Positions 45,283-57,133 of a stretch of 64,000 nucleotides of DNA are shown piece by piece. The DNA lies in contig SWBL01000188.1 of NCBI GenBank assembly GCA_024195585.1, forward strand, positions 1-64,000. Reading direction: 5' to 3'. Made by a program: the position numbers and the translations under genes. Each line of letters starts with the position of its first letter. The first letter of the stretch is position 1. The notes below the pieces were generated by a model, which saw only the letters and a program-made list of their open reading frames with translations, was not told the DNA's origin and searched no databases. This stretch comes from Aureobasidium sp. EXF-3400. Lineage: Eukaryota; Ascomycota; Dothideomycetes; Dothideales; Saccotheciaceae.

Positions 45283-46011
45283 ATGGCTAATTCTTCAAAC
45301 AAAATAGTTACGTTTGTTTCGCCCCCGTCAAGAGCCGAGAAGGCTGGCTATTATACATGCATTATCGAACATCACAACAAGCCCTACTCCATCATCTGGA
45401 GCGGTTCAGCAAAATATCCTGACATCACCCAACTCCAGAATAGGGCAGATTGCAAATTTGAGCAAATCAACCTAGGCTTCGAGATGTCCAATATTTGGCG
45501 CGAGTCGATGTTCATCAACTGCGGGGCGGATGCTGCGCTGAGATGCTCTCATACAGGCCCATACCCCGTAGCTAAGCTTGCCCATCTTGGAGAGGAATTT
45601 CGTTTCCGAGTGCAGCATGAGTTTAAGATCATACAGGACATGACTTCGATTGCTCGGTCACTACCAATACCAAAGGTGGACGATCATCCATTGCTCGACG
45701 ATCAGGGAATATTTGGCTATTGTCTAGAATACCTGTTCTGCCTCGAGGCAAACGAGCTTCTGCAACGTCTGTCTGAGGTCAGAGAAGCCGTAAATCAGTT
45801 GCACGAAGCCGGTTTCTCTCATGGTGACCTGAGCCAGAGCAACGTGATGAAAAACAAACACGGAGCCATAGTGCTTATCGACTTCGGGTATGCCGGAAAG
45901 ATTGGTACCCAGACTTCGCCGTCGGTGCCCAAATGGATCTACAAAGATGCGGTATTCAATGTAGAAGCAGATCAACGGGCACTAGAACGACTCTCAGAAT
46001 TGAGCGAATGA
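45283..46011 (+). CDS. short protein kinase-like protein
   Basis: 242 residues from the ATG at 45283, single exon. The C-terminal half carries the kinase core: a Val-Ala-Lys strand (Lys98), a helix around Phe110-Lys115, the catalytic-loop variant Ser-His-Gly-Asp-Leu-Ser-Gln-Ser-Asn (His180, Asp182, Asn187), and Ile-Asp-Phe-Gly (Asp200). His-Gly-Asp in place of His-Arg-Asp is typical of the aminoglycoside-phosphotransferase and fungal kinase-like families. The C-lobe after Asp-Phe-Gly is only about 40 residues, and there is no glycine-rich loop ahead of the Lys, so this is a minimal or truncated kinase fold. The first 90 residues have no known domain. Fungal genomes contain many such small kinase-like genes. 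Activity is possible, since the catalytic residues remain, but unproven. Confidence 0.75.
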   Translation: MANSSNKIVTFVSPPSRAEKAGYYTCIIEHHNKPYSIIWSGSAKYPDITQLQNRADCKFEQINLGFEMSNIWRESMFINCGADAALRCSHTGPYPVAKLAHLGEEFRFRVQHEFKIIQDMTSIARSLPIPKVDDHPLLDDQGIFGYCLEYLFCLEANELLQRLSEVREAVNQLHEAGFSHGDLSQSNVMKNKHGAIVLIDFGYAGKIGTQTSPSVPKWIYKDAVFNVEADQRALERLSELSE

Positions 46012-49000
46012 ACATAGCATCAGACCGATTGTATTTTTTTTTCCGTCCTAAATATTCATATAGCACTGAGAGCAGAAGGCCTCCATCCGTGGGGAGATGC
46101 GAAGCAAGTTGGTGAAGATGAATATCCGGAGGCATTTTGTAGATATCCCAGCTCCAAAGTCATGCTCCCTTGGCGTATACGGTCCATCAGACCGTACACT
46201 GGTCAACGAACCAAGGAGCTGTGATCTAGTCAGAGGAACCGGAGGAGACGATACAAGAGATCTGAGATAGCAAGCAGTTTCACGAATATCTAGTGGTTAT
46301 ATCCGGATACGAAACTAGGTACGAGCCGAATTCTTGTCGCGACCAAAATAAACTCAGGCTGCGCAATCACACCTCTGATGTCCTCTCAACATCATCAACG
46401 TGCTCCCGTCAACAGTCACATAGACACAGAATCCTTTCCACCGTCTTCGATGATAAATACATGTTATCCTCGCCAGCCTCATGGCTTATGATCAGCACAC
46501 CAGCCCGAGAAGGTGTTGATGGGTCTGTTTATGACGCCTTTGCATTCGGGAGTGCCTTTCTTGCTGCAAGGTTTGATTGGACCTTCCCACGGGGTGCACC
46601 CGCACATGGACCATCGATGAACGTCTCGCTCGCACATTCTACGCCACGGATTAGAAATGTGTTTCACATTTCGAAGATTCCGCTGACTGACTTGCGAATA
46701 TCCGACTGGTTGATGGTCTGACGAATCGGGGTGAGGCTCTGATCGTGTTGAATGACTGATGGTAGTTGTAGGCGTGGACGAATTCTGCAGACCAAGGCAG
46801 TTTGGATGATAGTTAAGAACACAAGATCGTGAGACCTAAGGGATAGAACTTATATATATCCTCTGTCAGTGCCTTCACCAAGGATCAATCTGAGAACCTG
46901 CCGGATCGTATGCAACAAAGCGGACTAGTGTTTAGCTGCTCGGTCTGCGCGCTAAACATCTCCTCAAAAAATGTGTTACAAGGTTGTTTTGTGAGGACGC
47001 TTCCTTCCGTCTGATCCCCAAGCGAGACCCAGTTCATGCACTTCCCGATACATCGCCTCGCGAGTGCAACTGCGTCCCTGCGTGGAAAATTGTGCTTGGT
47101 AGACTGCAAGAAATCGCTTATCTTTTAATTGGTGGCAACAGCACTGTCTATGAAGGGCTGACGGATGAGGAGCGTGTCGTAAATATGTGCACGAGGGGAA
47201 AGATGTCAAAGTCATCATTGGGAAGTGACCGGTATGAAGATAAGCAAGTCGACAAATCCAATTCGCAGCAATCGAGAAAGGCTCTAGGCTTCGGATTTCT
47301 GGAGTCTGGTCCTCCCACGTGCACGAAGGCTGGTTGGAAGCATCAGGCTCGATACCTAATAAGGATATGGTGCCCACGCCTCATAGGTTGGCAGTTCGAT
47401 TTTGTGGTCACGCGATAACAGCTGATCGATAGCCGAGTAGAGTCAACTCAAACTGTTGTATACATGCTGTTGGACCTTCTAGCACTAGTGAAAGTCATGA
47501 GCCTACAGATTCTGCATGAATCGTCAATACGCTTGATCAAGCTAATCAAACATAGTCTGTATCATCATGAACCAGTGATAGGTAGTAATTTTTACGTTGA
47601 TTGATTTCTTTGTCAACTATTGACACATTGTGTATGGGGAATGTTCAGGAAGCACATATACCTTGTCTGGCAGTCTCGATGCATTTCCTGTTTTCTGACT
47701 GTGTAAAAATCGTTTGACCTCTCTAAGAATCCGTCTAGATGCCTATATCCACCTATGGTCATTACTACGCAAGATCTACACATGCAAACGCTCTTACTTT
47801 CGTAGTGGGTAAAGAATACCAAGGAAAAGTTTTCAAAGTTAGGAGCACTTGATGTCGTGACTAAGACTTGTAGGCTGATCTAAACGTAATGTGCATGCTC
47901 GATGAGAATGAATAAACGCCAGCCAGTATGTCAACCATGGGGCTTGCATTCGCATGCCTACAGCATCAACGTTATTCAGTCGGAACCGCAAGAGGCGAAA
48001 AGCATAGCGTAGATAGAGTTCGTAAGTATGATACGTCAAGAAGACTGTTCTCTCGGATGCAATATCTGCCATACAGCCTTACAATCGACTTCTCGTGGCA
48101 CACAATAAACAAGTATAGACAAGGATGAGTCCTCGACGGAAATATCTGCTCCGGAGAGCTGCATGCAGCTTATAATGCGCAGGTCATAGATGAGCAATGG
48201 CTTGGGACACCACCACCGACTAGCTAAGCCGCTGCATGATGCACCTACCGACACTGTTCCTCGAAGAAAAGCTGTAGATCTTTCCCAATATGCATGCAAG
48301 ATCAACACTGGGGAGCTCGGTACGGCTCAGCTTAGGATTTTCACCTGCAGTGTCCTTTGACAATCCTTCACTAGGTCTGATAAGTGTTGCTTAACTGACA
48401 AAGGGACGAGTCTTCTTATGATCTAACCGGTCGTCTCACCAGTGGTCTGCTGGGATATTGGGCAGAGAAAAGGGTTATCACCGCTCACGTCTAAGCGAGT
48501 TCCATGACATGCGCTCAGATGACAGACTTCCTCAAAGTATCTGGGTGGGAAACTGCGACAAAGATGTGTTGAGCCATCGGGAAATGCTCTCAGCGCTATC
48601 AGGATATAGGAAAGTGGCTCCCCCAATTGATGGGGTTCTTGGTTGGTATAAAAATCATGCTTAAAAATGGGCAGATGATCTCGCGCGACTTTCTGAGGAG
48701 ATAAGTGGCATCTAATTTATTACAGATGACTATGAGCGGTGATCTTTTTCTCGCACTTGTAGCCTTGACCCGGACTCAAATGTAGCACTGCATACACGAG
48801 TGACTCTTTCTGTGTCCATGGTCGAAGATCGGTCGTTTCAATTAGCGATATCATTAAGGTCTAGGGAAGTTCTCTCAGGCAGGTTATGTAGCTCTTGTGC
48901 AGCTCATCAACACATTCTTTCCGAGCTACATGGTGAGTACTGCGTGCGTGCAGTCCGTGCATACTTTCCGCTTGCATTGAATGAACCTGTGCACAACTGT

Positions 49001-49269
49001 GCGCCCATTCTTCACAGCCTCTAGTTGGTATGCACCTAGACTAGCTCACACAAAAGCGTGCTGAGAGCCTGAGACCCGCTCGGACATGGCCAAAGATTGG
49101 AAAAGTCGTCGCACTCGGGCTTTGATGAGTACATAAGTAAGGGAAATTCACATTGACACGCTGCTTCTTTCACTCCGCTTCTTTTGATTTCTACCTCCTC
49201 ACCAAAATATCTTCCACCTACTACAATTCTTAAGATGACCACATAACCATTCAACGAATTTATCAGAGG
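46012..49269. other. long gene-poor stretch
   Basis: About 3.2 kb. Plus-strand frames 46293-46721 and 46984-47418 overlap minus-strand frames 46479-46667, 46885-47109 and 46976-47377, and none begins with a well placed ATG or shows a motif. Frames in 47.6-49.1 kb (47613-47822, 47839-48072, 48036-48308, 48423-48626, 48458-48664, 48800-49024, 49036-49275) are similarly weak. I see no gene here. Confidence 0.45.
46163..46219. repeat. nested inverted repeat with 7-bp hairpin
   Basis: TACGGTC (46178-46184) and GACCGTA (46190-46196) pair perfectly around CATCA. Outside, GCTCCCTTGG (46164-46173) and CCAAGGAGC (46211-46219) pair with one bulged base. It lies 150 nt downstream of the kinase-like gene, so it might be a 3'-end RNA structure. 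Confidence 0.6.
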
Positions 49270-50197
49270 ATGCAAAGTACACCGGATCTACTGTCATCGC
49301 CTCAAAGGCCTGGGGTTTGGCACAACCATTTTGCCAATTACGTTACTACCGACAGCTTTGACGATCTCGAGCTGCTCGAAAAAGTGTTGACCGCGAAGCT
49401 CTGGAAGATCTTCTCTGACATCTCTTTGACTGCCTGGAAAGACTTTGTGACTGGTTCGAAATGTCCAGAAAGTATCCGTGATCTGAAGATTGCAATCGGA
49501 GAAGTGAAGCAGAGTCTTTCTCCCATGATACAGAACGACTTGCTTGGCTCGCCTGACTTTCTACTCCGTTCCCTAATGACAGTCAATTGTCAAGATGAGT
49601 TGTCTCTGGAGCAATCACTATCGCCGTTACTGAACAGCATCAGAAAGGCTCTTGGAGAAGGGTTATGCATAGGTAGTCACGATGACCGCCATGGAGATAG
49701 CGAAAAATTGCGTCATCTGGAACAAAGAGCAAATTATCGAATGAGTGTTCTTCAAATCCGACTTCGGCGATTATGTACGGAGAAGACTCAGGAATGCTGG
49801 GACAGGTTGGACGACACGTTCTGGACTTTGTCCCGCCCGCAAGTGAGAAAAATGGCAGAGAGCCTGTTAGAGGCGTACTCTGCTGGCTTGAAATCCTCAG
49901 GAGATCGAGGGTCTGGAAATCAATCGAATCACGGAAGAAGCGAACTGAACATGGCTCGTTTGTCTGACAGAGTACATGAAGCCATCATGGCCGCGACTGA
50001 GAATAAGGATATCTACGTGCTTTTGGCCACAGTAAGGAACATCATCACTTTTCGATGAATTTCAACTGACGATGCAGTGTTTGGATCGTAAAGGAAACAA
50101 CGATTTGTATGCCGCGGTGTCAACGAGGATACGGAGAGCCGTGGCGGAGCTGACGGATGCTAGCGAGAGTACCAAACACCAGCTTACTGATTCATGA
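49270..50197 (+). CDS. hypothetical helical protein, two exons
   Basis: Model: join(49270..50031,50078..50197), 293 residues. The 46-nt intron has a GTAAGG donor, an AACTGACG branch box and a GATGCAG acceptor, and joins the frames in phase 0 to a stop at 50195-50197. The start is the first ATG of the frame. The product is Leu/Ser/Glu/Arg-rich and almost entirely helical: Leu-Glu-Lys-Val-Leu-Thr-Ala-Lys-Leu-Trp-Lys, then Ile-Arg-Lys-Ala-Leu, then Arg-Leu-Arg-Arg-Leu, with a Gly/Ser/Asn linker near residue 222. No enzyme motif, signal peptide or membrane helix is seen. The all-helical build weakly recalls Tcp11/Sok1-like proteins, but I would not assign it. Gene structure is well supported; function is unknown. 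Confidence 0.65.
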
Positions 50198-53100
50198 AAG
50201 ATCTATCATTCGTGCAAGCATCTGTACAATCGAAAGATCGAGGGTATCTTCGAGTTGAGCATATCCTCGCCCAGACAGGATTCGCGAGCTCGGAGATGCC
50301 GACCTTGTAAGTGCTAGGTTACTCGATCGGATGATTTGGAGCTCTCCCAGAATTTGGTCTCTTGTCCATGGGTGTTGTTAGGATCTGGGGCAGTCCATAT
50401 AGAAGCGATCGCAATTGCATCTTCGTAAGACTGGATGAAAGTAGCCAAGAAAGCTGTCGGAATATTTGGAACAAATCATACAAATAGTTAGCGCCAAACT
50501 TGTGGTTATCGTATCCAACGAAGAGCGCAGCTTACCAAGCAGACGTGACAGACTTATGGCTTATGAAGCTCTGGTAGCGACGTGATCGTCGTTGCAGCTT
50601 CTTTTTTGTGAAAACGTAAAGGGGAACAAGACTGTTTGTTTATACGGCAGATCCGATAGTGCTATTAGCAGAGGAAGGTGAATTATCTGACATGATTGTG
50701 GCTTGCACAAGTAGCGAGAACCATGGCACAAGCCACACGAGTTACATGAAAGTACCAGCGGCTGCACATTTCAATCATAATCCGCCCCTTACCCCCGACA
50801 ACTGTGTTCAAGGTGCTTCAAACTCCCTATCTAAAGTACAGCCGAGCAACACAAGATTCACATCCCAGACAGCCACCTCAGCTGAAGAGTCCTGTCAAGC
50901 GTGGAGGCCTCAGTACAGTCGCTGAACATGATATAGATAAGAAGCTGGCTCGAGACCCGAACAGCACGCTAAGCAATACAAATCGGCTACTCAGTCCGCC
51001 CGATCCAGTCCACCTTAGTCTTATCGACGAGGCTACCCGCTGACTTGATCCCAACTCGAACGCCGCGGACTTGCCCAGATGTGCCAACGTCGACACAACT
51101 GCGTTTCGCTGCGCAATCCCGCCTCAGGGTGTAGTGTGTGGACGTAGCCGCTTTCCATATCGCTACACCGTACCGTGGTCACCAGATCCTTGATGGTCTG
51201 ACCATCGTCGTTGCGCGAGTTGAACACGATAGACCGCTTGTATTGGTCAGAGCACGAGGTCACAACAAGGAAGCTTCGTGCAACCCCGTTCGAGCCGCCT
51301 GTCGCGTTGCATGATATACATAGTACACGCTGCTGACGATTGAACTATCTTTATCAATGCGATCTATGATCGATCGCCGTCCAAAGCGTCACCCGTACAT
51401 GAATTAGAAGGCAGCTCTGTATAGACCCAACGTGACAAGTTTGTTACCCACTTTTGATGGCGATCACAGACGCATCCCGTGCATTCGAGTGATCAAGACC
51501 AGGAAAAAGTATGTCTCTGCGAATGACTATGTAGGCAACGGCAGCGACAAGCGACTATCACCGAGGTCTCCATCCAAGCGAGGATTGTCTTGTGTAGAAA
51601 CAGTCAAGACTTATGCGAAATCTAGGGTGTAGTGTTTGATCGCTAAGGGTCAACTTTGTGGGTGACGTTGGCTCGTTCCTGACCCTGATATCACGTAAGA
51701 GGCCAATCCCGTGCATGCGGAAAACCTTTCGGAGAGCTTACTGTGTAATGAGCGATGATCTGCCTTTTTCTGGCACCCTCCTTTGGGATTTTCCTGGATG
51801 AAGATATCACTAGTTCATCCCCGGACTCGATCCCGGTGTCGGTTGCAAGAGATTCATTGTCGCTGTCAATGCAAATGCCTTTGGAGTAAGACATTCTTGT
51901 GTTCCGGAATGGTGAGTCAAGGCAAAATGTTTTTGGAAAAGGGCCGAAAAGTTGAGAGGCTCTGGATTTCTTAGACCACTATGTCTCTAAGCCACGGATG
52001 ATCAACAAGCGTGCTGCAGCACACTTGTGTGACTCTTTCCTCTACCCATGCATATTCACTGCATGGGTCAGACGCGAGCTGATAACGACTTGTCATCCGC
52101 TCGGCAAAAGTGCCTGAGTAGGCATGGTGCGATGATAGAACGCAGACTCACCATTAGTCTCATGTTCGGAAGCTTGTCCAATCGAGTGCTACGGATGACC
52201 CTGCATGGGCTTATCAAGTCATTGGTAGGCTTTGCCAGGCTCACTTGCTTCCCTCTGGAACGCTAGTGAGACTTATGCGATTCTGTGGTTATCGCATGAC
52301 GAGGACGCTAGTCCTTTCGAGATCCTTGTACCAATGCCTCGTGTAGATTGATGGCAGGACATCGAGACGAGTCTATCGGCCTCGATCACCACCACATTCA
52401 CCTGAGTAAACAGTCGCGCTGCAGGCCGCTGTGTCTTTGGCGATAGTACGCGCGAATGATATGGTACGGGCTCTCGCCGATGTTGACCACCTGTGGAAGA
52501 AAGCGTGAAGTGCATGGATGCTCTCATGAACGTTATTGACAAGGTATGGGACTTGACCAGTCCTTCTTCACTCTAAAATTCCGGTGGAGGCGTGTCGGAT
52601 GGATCAGCGGGAGTTCGGTGGATTTGAATATTAGCAATCAAAGTATGGACCTCATGCTTGGCAGGGGAGAGAAGTTTTTGCGATGGTACCTTGATGCGAT
52701 ACGACATTTACACAGGGGGCTTGTTGAGAGTATTACAGCCACAATTATCCACCTATAGGAGCTACAATCAGCTAGAGTCGTTATAACAGACATGCTTTCG
52801 TGAGTGCTCTGCAGCAAAGAGGCCAACCCAAGAGATGGTGTTGTTTGGCTCAACTGCTCTCCTCTGCTTCGTTGGTCTGTGTAACTCATCTTCCGCCCCA
52901 CATGTTCTAACTACCCACGTATGACGGATCAAGCGGTGCTTGTTCTTCTGAATCGCTAAATGTTCTTTATATCGCTTTGCCGCAGTGCTCTGAAACGAGA
53001 GCGTAGAACATGTCACTCTCCATGTGAAGTACCGACAAAGTCATGGTCAGATTTTTCCTGATCTTTCTGGATGTGGATTTGTTAACTGCGGTTGAGCAAC

Positions 53101-53287
53101 TTTTCTCTGAATCCTATATTGCTGCACTGTTACGAGCCCTGTCAGAGCAATCTTACAGTACCTTACTCTCAATAAGGATATACCCTTTGGTCTCGGCACT
53201 CGTATTCATGAGTGTAGAATGGTCCTCCGCTGCTTCGCTCCCGCCATCTATCGAACCTTTCCTCAGCCTACTAGTAGAATACCTGTC
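50198..53287. other. intergenic, weak open frames only
   Basis: Nothing in about 3.1 kb reaches a gene call. Plus-strand frames 50659-50925, 50804-51043, 51432-51632, 52048-52266, 52546-52758 and 53043-53372 and several minus-strand frames are short and without motifs. The 50659 frame begins with ATG and is Ser/Thr/Asn-rich. Confidence 0.45.
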
Positions 53288-54520
53288 TCAAGCCTTGTTC
53301 GCCTTGTTTCCCTTCGGAACCGCCAAAAGCTCTCCGAGGGCATCCTGTATGTCCTCTGTCTCATCGAGATAGCAGGTAGGTACTGGATTGCCGTTGTCAT
53401 TTGACTGATAGTTGCTGTCGACATCTTGCATACCAAAAGTGTGGAGCGCGGTGAGATTCGATCTGATCCACCAGACTAGGGATCTCCAAGAGCCCACGAG
53501 CCAAGTGTTACCTAGCCAAAGACGCTCGATGGTCGACATGTGTTCACTCAGGAACGAGATCAGGTCTGACTCGGTGCAGCGTAAGTTCGCTATGTTGATC
53601 GCCTTGAGCGAGCCTGATGATATGGATTCGAAGATTCTAGAGAAGTCGACCGAATCAGGGCCAAGTTGCTCGAGTATCAGCGTCTCAAGATTCTTTGCCC
53701 GTGAAAGAACCTGTTTGACAACCTTGGGCACAGCGTCTGTGTCGTGATGGCCAACATCGACCTCGAAAGCAGTTATGTCGGCAGAAAGCTGGTCGAAATC
53801 CTCATCGAGGTCATCGCTCCAGAAGCTTCTATCATCCATGGGATCGATGTTGTTCAAGATTGTGAAAGACCATCCTCCAAGTTGACAACCACTTTCGGTT
53901 ACTGCTTTGATCAAAATTCATATGGTTTGTACCCAGTGCATCCTCCATATATCATCATCCTCATTCTGCCGGTCAGATTGGATAAGCAAGCAACCTTGAG
54001 CATTAACGCAAGTCGCTTCATCGTCAGAGACCTGCAAGTAAAGACAATAGCCATATCTGTCGAGCGACATGAAAGCTTTGGTAAGGAGGCTAGCAGCATC
54101 ACCAGATTGGTCGAGTGCCAACTCTTCTTCGTAGCGCTTCAGATAGGGATGACCAGCGTCGTCAAGTACTTCGGTGTTTGGATGGTCGCCTTCCTGGTGA
54201 ATCGGATGATCGATTAGTGTTAAGGCCTGCAGGCCTTCTGGAGTGGCACGGAGTGGAGTAAGAGCGACGACCCCGATTTGAGGTCCGATACGCGAGTGCT
54301 TCGAGATATCGATCAAAGCCTGAAGAGAACGTCGTGTCATGAGGACGGAGATGGTAGTGAAGGACACTCGGTCGAATTGCTGTGTGACAAGTTCACAGAT
54401 GAGTCTGCAAGTCGAGCGGAGAGCCATGAGGATATGTTTGTCAAAGCCGATGTCGGTGTCAATCCAGATCTGTTTGATCAGCTCGATGGGCAGATCCAAG
54501 ATCCGAAATGCCTGGTCCAT
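53288..54520 (-). CDS. F-box protein, exon junction unresolved
   Basis: Two consecutive minus-strand frames, 53918-54520 (200 codons from an ATG) and 53288-53914 (208 codons), read as one protein. The N-terminus is an F-box: Ile-Leu-Asp-Leu-Pro-Ile-Glu-Leu-Ile, then Ala-Leu-Arg-Ser-Thr-Cys-Arg-Leu-Ile. In the family it recruits substrates to SCF ubiquitin ligases through Skp1. The second half resembles leucine-rich-repeat strands (Asn-Leu-Glu-Thr-Leu-Ile-Leu, Leu-Lys-Ala-Ile-Asn-Ile, Ile-Glu-Arg-Leu-Trp-Leu). The frames change within 53900-54000. A weak GTTGCT donor with the GCAG acceptor near 53898 would close the phase, but the closest GT-AG pair is only 31 nt, so a frameshift is possible. 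No gene-specific target can be inferred. Confidence 0.65.
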
Positions 54521-54812
54521 CGTGGCCTGGTTTGTGACTCAATTGTTAGGGCGCGCTTTTGGGAAGGCGCAAGTAACTCACTGTATCGATTGAACCAGGA
54601 TGGCATGTAAAAACAGATGCCAAATGGACCAAGAGAGGTCAATGACGGATTGATTCGAGTAGACAGGGACGTAAAGGGAGGCTCGCAAAGGCAGCTGCAT
54701 AAGACTTTGGTGAGTACCTTCTCGAAGAGATGTCAGTCAAGGCGAGGGAGGGACAGGCGTCGTCGACGCGATCACACGTGATCACCACGACGCAAAGGTT
54801 TCCAGCTGTAGC

Positions 54813-55276
54813 GTGTTGCCAGGGAAAGTAAGACACACCCATTGTCTTGGCACACTTTGCTTCCCCTACCTTCCCGTCACCATCGAAGCCCTCGCTACTC
54901 TCCCTTGCAGATCAAGACGTCAACTCCTCGCCAAAAAGGTCCGAAGCCTTTCGTTACACAAGCCAATATTCACCTTTGAGGCACTCGAATTCGGAACACT
55001 CACATCTTTGATAATTCTCTCACGGACGGGACCGGAACACATCGATGACGTTACATTCATTCAACCTTCTTTACGCTCACTCTCGTACTGTGGCGAAGAT
55101 ATTCTCACCGTAGATTTGGCGAAGCTCGTTTGTTCGAGGTGCTCCAGCTACGCTCACTTACAGTATGGGGTTCCTCGAACTTCGACTCTGGAGTACTCAT
55201 TGAGCTTTTACAAAGTCTGAATCACTTCGGCGGGAGAACAAGCGAAGACTTCAAGTGCGGTCGTACGAAGAAATGA
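54813..55276 (+). pseudogene. leucine-rich-repeat fragment with frameshift
   Basis: A plus-strand frame reads Val-Arg-Ser-Leu-Ser-Leu-His, Leu-Thr-Ser-Leu-Ile-Ile-Leu and Ser-Leu-Arg-Ser-Leu-Ser-Tyr, spaced like leucine-rich repeats of fungal F-box/LRR proteins. Near 55120 the pattern continues in a different frame (Leu-Gln-Leu-Arg-Ser-Leu-Thr-Val-Trp-Gly, then Leu-Ile-Glu-Leu-Leu-Gln-Ser-Leu) to a TGA at 55274-55276. No splice pair explains the shift and there is no ATG or F-box at the 5' side. It looks like a decayed copy lying head-to-head with the F-box gene. Confidence 0.4.
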
Positions 55277-55946
55277 CGCAGCAATCGGACTGACATTATT
55301 GGTTGAAGAAATAGCGAAATGCGAAAGCAGGCATAAATATGCTTGTATATAGCACAGTAGCTTGACAAGCTTCTTCCTGACAAATTCCGTAGCGTACGTA
55401 TAGCATCACTCTGCAACGATCTTTCTGTGTTGATGATCTATATCAACACCTACCGCGAGTTCTTGTCGATTCGGAGCGCACAATCTTGTACACGAGCGCT
55501 GTGCTTACATTCCTTCGATCTAGAAAAGCTTCGTCAATAGGATCCAACTCTGTCCATCTGTAGCTCAACTATTGATGTGCGGCCTCGACGGACGCAAGAA
55601 TGCCTTCAGTTCTTGTCTAGATATGTGACAGGTCGTCGTCAGGTCTCGGGTTCATGTTACGGGACGGACGGGTACGCTGGCGTAAACATGTGGGCACCGG
55701 TGTGCATGAAAGAGTTCAAAGCTGCTAGCCATCATCTCCCGCAACTTGTGTTCCGCTCCTGATCGACACGCTGATCATGGAGCAGAAAATCGACAGACCT
55801 ACTGGATCTCGAAGATCTGTCAAGATATCTTCTGCCTCCGCGGCAAATTCCTCTCCCAAATCGCAATGCTTCATCTCTGTTCTATGTCTTTCCATCCAGC
55901 CAGCCACATGTGTTGATTTTCTTGATTGGTGGCTTCTCCTCATCGG
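55277..55946. other. intergenic
   Basis: No supported gene. The minus-strand frame 55725-55943 could be a further exon of the coiled-coil gene if its last exon (GTAAGA at the end) were spliced, but the model ends well without it. Confidence 0.4.
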
Positions 55947-57133
55947 TCAGACTCTTACCTGTACCTTTGCTTTACTGACCACTGTCCACTCCGCCTATAA
56001 ACACATGTCAGCAGATGCGGTATACCATTGCTCGCATCGACACAAACTCACCTTGTCATTGTTCTCTCCAACTTCTCTCTTGATCAAGGCAGGGAACCAG
56101 ATTGTCTCGAGCGACGGGGTTTCGCATCCGTCTACGTCCCCCATCGCATACCCGTTGACGTCTTCCATGGTGCTTGTGTCGAAACCAATCTTCTCACCAT
56201 CGCGAGGGATGTGGAAAAGATGGAAACGATATTCGGCTTCTTGGAACTGTAGTGCTCGAAGGGCTACTATGCGAGGCTGCATTGCTCTTCTCAGTCTTCT
56301 TGCAGCTTCCGAGCTCACGGGCTTGCTGCAAGCTCTGGACACTATCTCCTCTGCTTCTGTCACAAATACTTCCAAGAAGTCTTCTGCAGCCTGTTTCGCA
56401 GACGCATTGTCATGGGCGAGGATTTCGTTGGTCGTTATAATCCACTGCTTTCTTTGTTGCTTGCCAGCTTTGATCGCTGGAAGCCTTTAGATGTGTCACA
56501 TACCAGCAGTGGAACTCGCACTTACCTCTCATCGATCTGTGTAGGTTGTTCGCCTCAGCGACAACGCCATTTCACGCGTACCCAAAAACGTGGCCATCAT
56601 CCAGGAGGGATATAAGCATCTCTGAAAGGCCGACGACAAGGCTGTTGACCTGGAGACCAGCCGCATTGTCCTTGAACTTTGGCACTGTCGTCGAGAGCCA
56701 TTCAGCAAGTTCCGGCTCGGGCCTCAGCTCTTGAGGTGTGAGGGTCAGTTGGCATGGTCAAGACGTCTCACCTTTGCTGATCGTACTTACCAAGCTGCTC
56801 TTTGCGGACCACGTCTAAAGCCCAGTCTCTGATACAACAGAAAGTTGCCTCCATGTCTTTTTGGATGGAAGTGTCTGGAATTTGCTTGCTGGTCTTGTTG
56901 AACGCGGAGATAATTCTCTTGTAGCGTAGGTTTTCTGCTCGGATCTGCTGAATCTCGGCAGCTTTCTCGCTGATATCGTTCTGGAGGTGACGAACTTCCA
57001 TGTCTTTCTGTTCGATGCTGTCCTTGAGACGAGACTTGCTCAACCGAGTTCGGATACAGATCTGATATAGTTCATTCGCTGCTTTCTTCTCTATCTTGAG
57101 CTGCGTCTCGACCTGTTCGGCGTATGCTGCCAT
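55947..57133 (-). CDS. five-exon coiled-coil protein with 11-nt micro-exon
   Basis: Model: complement(join(55947..55994,56052..56476,56526..56536,56582..56729,56791..57133)), 324 residues. Four introns of 45-61 nt have GTAAGT, GTACGC, GTAAGT and GTGAGT donors and AAG, CAG, CAG and TAG acceptors; all phases close only if the 11-nt exon at 56526-56536 is used. The first exon is a long coiled coil (Leu-Lys-Ile-Glu-Lys-Lys-Ala, Leu-Gln-Asn-Asp-Ile, Ile-Arg-Ala-Glu-Asn-Leu) followed by Ile-Arg-Asp-Trp-Ala. The middle is helical, with Lys-Gln-Trp-Ile-Ile-Thr-Thr. The last part contains Trp-Phe-Pro-Ala-Leu. This layout, a coiled coil then a conserved helical bundle, recalls a family of fungal proteins of unknown function. 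The true start may be in an upstream exon, since the frame is open to 57217. It faces the Hsp70-like gene divergently. Confidence 0.75.
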
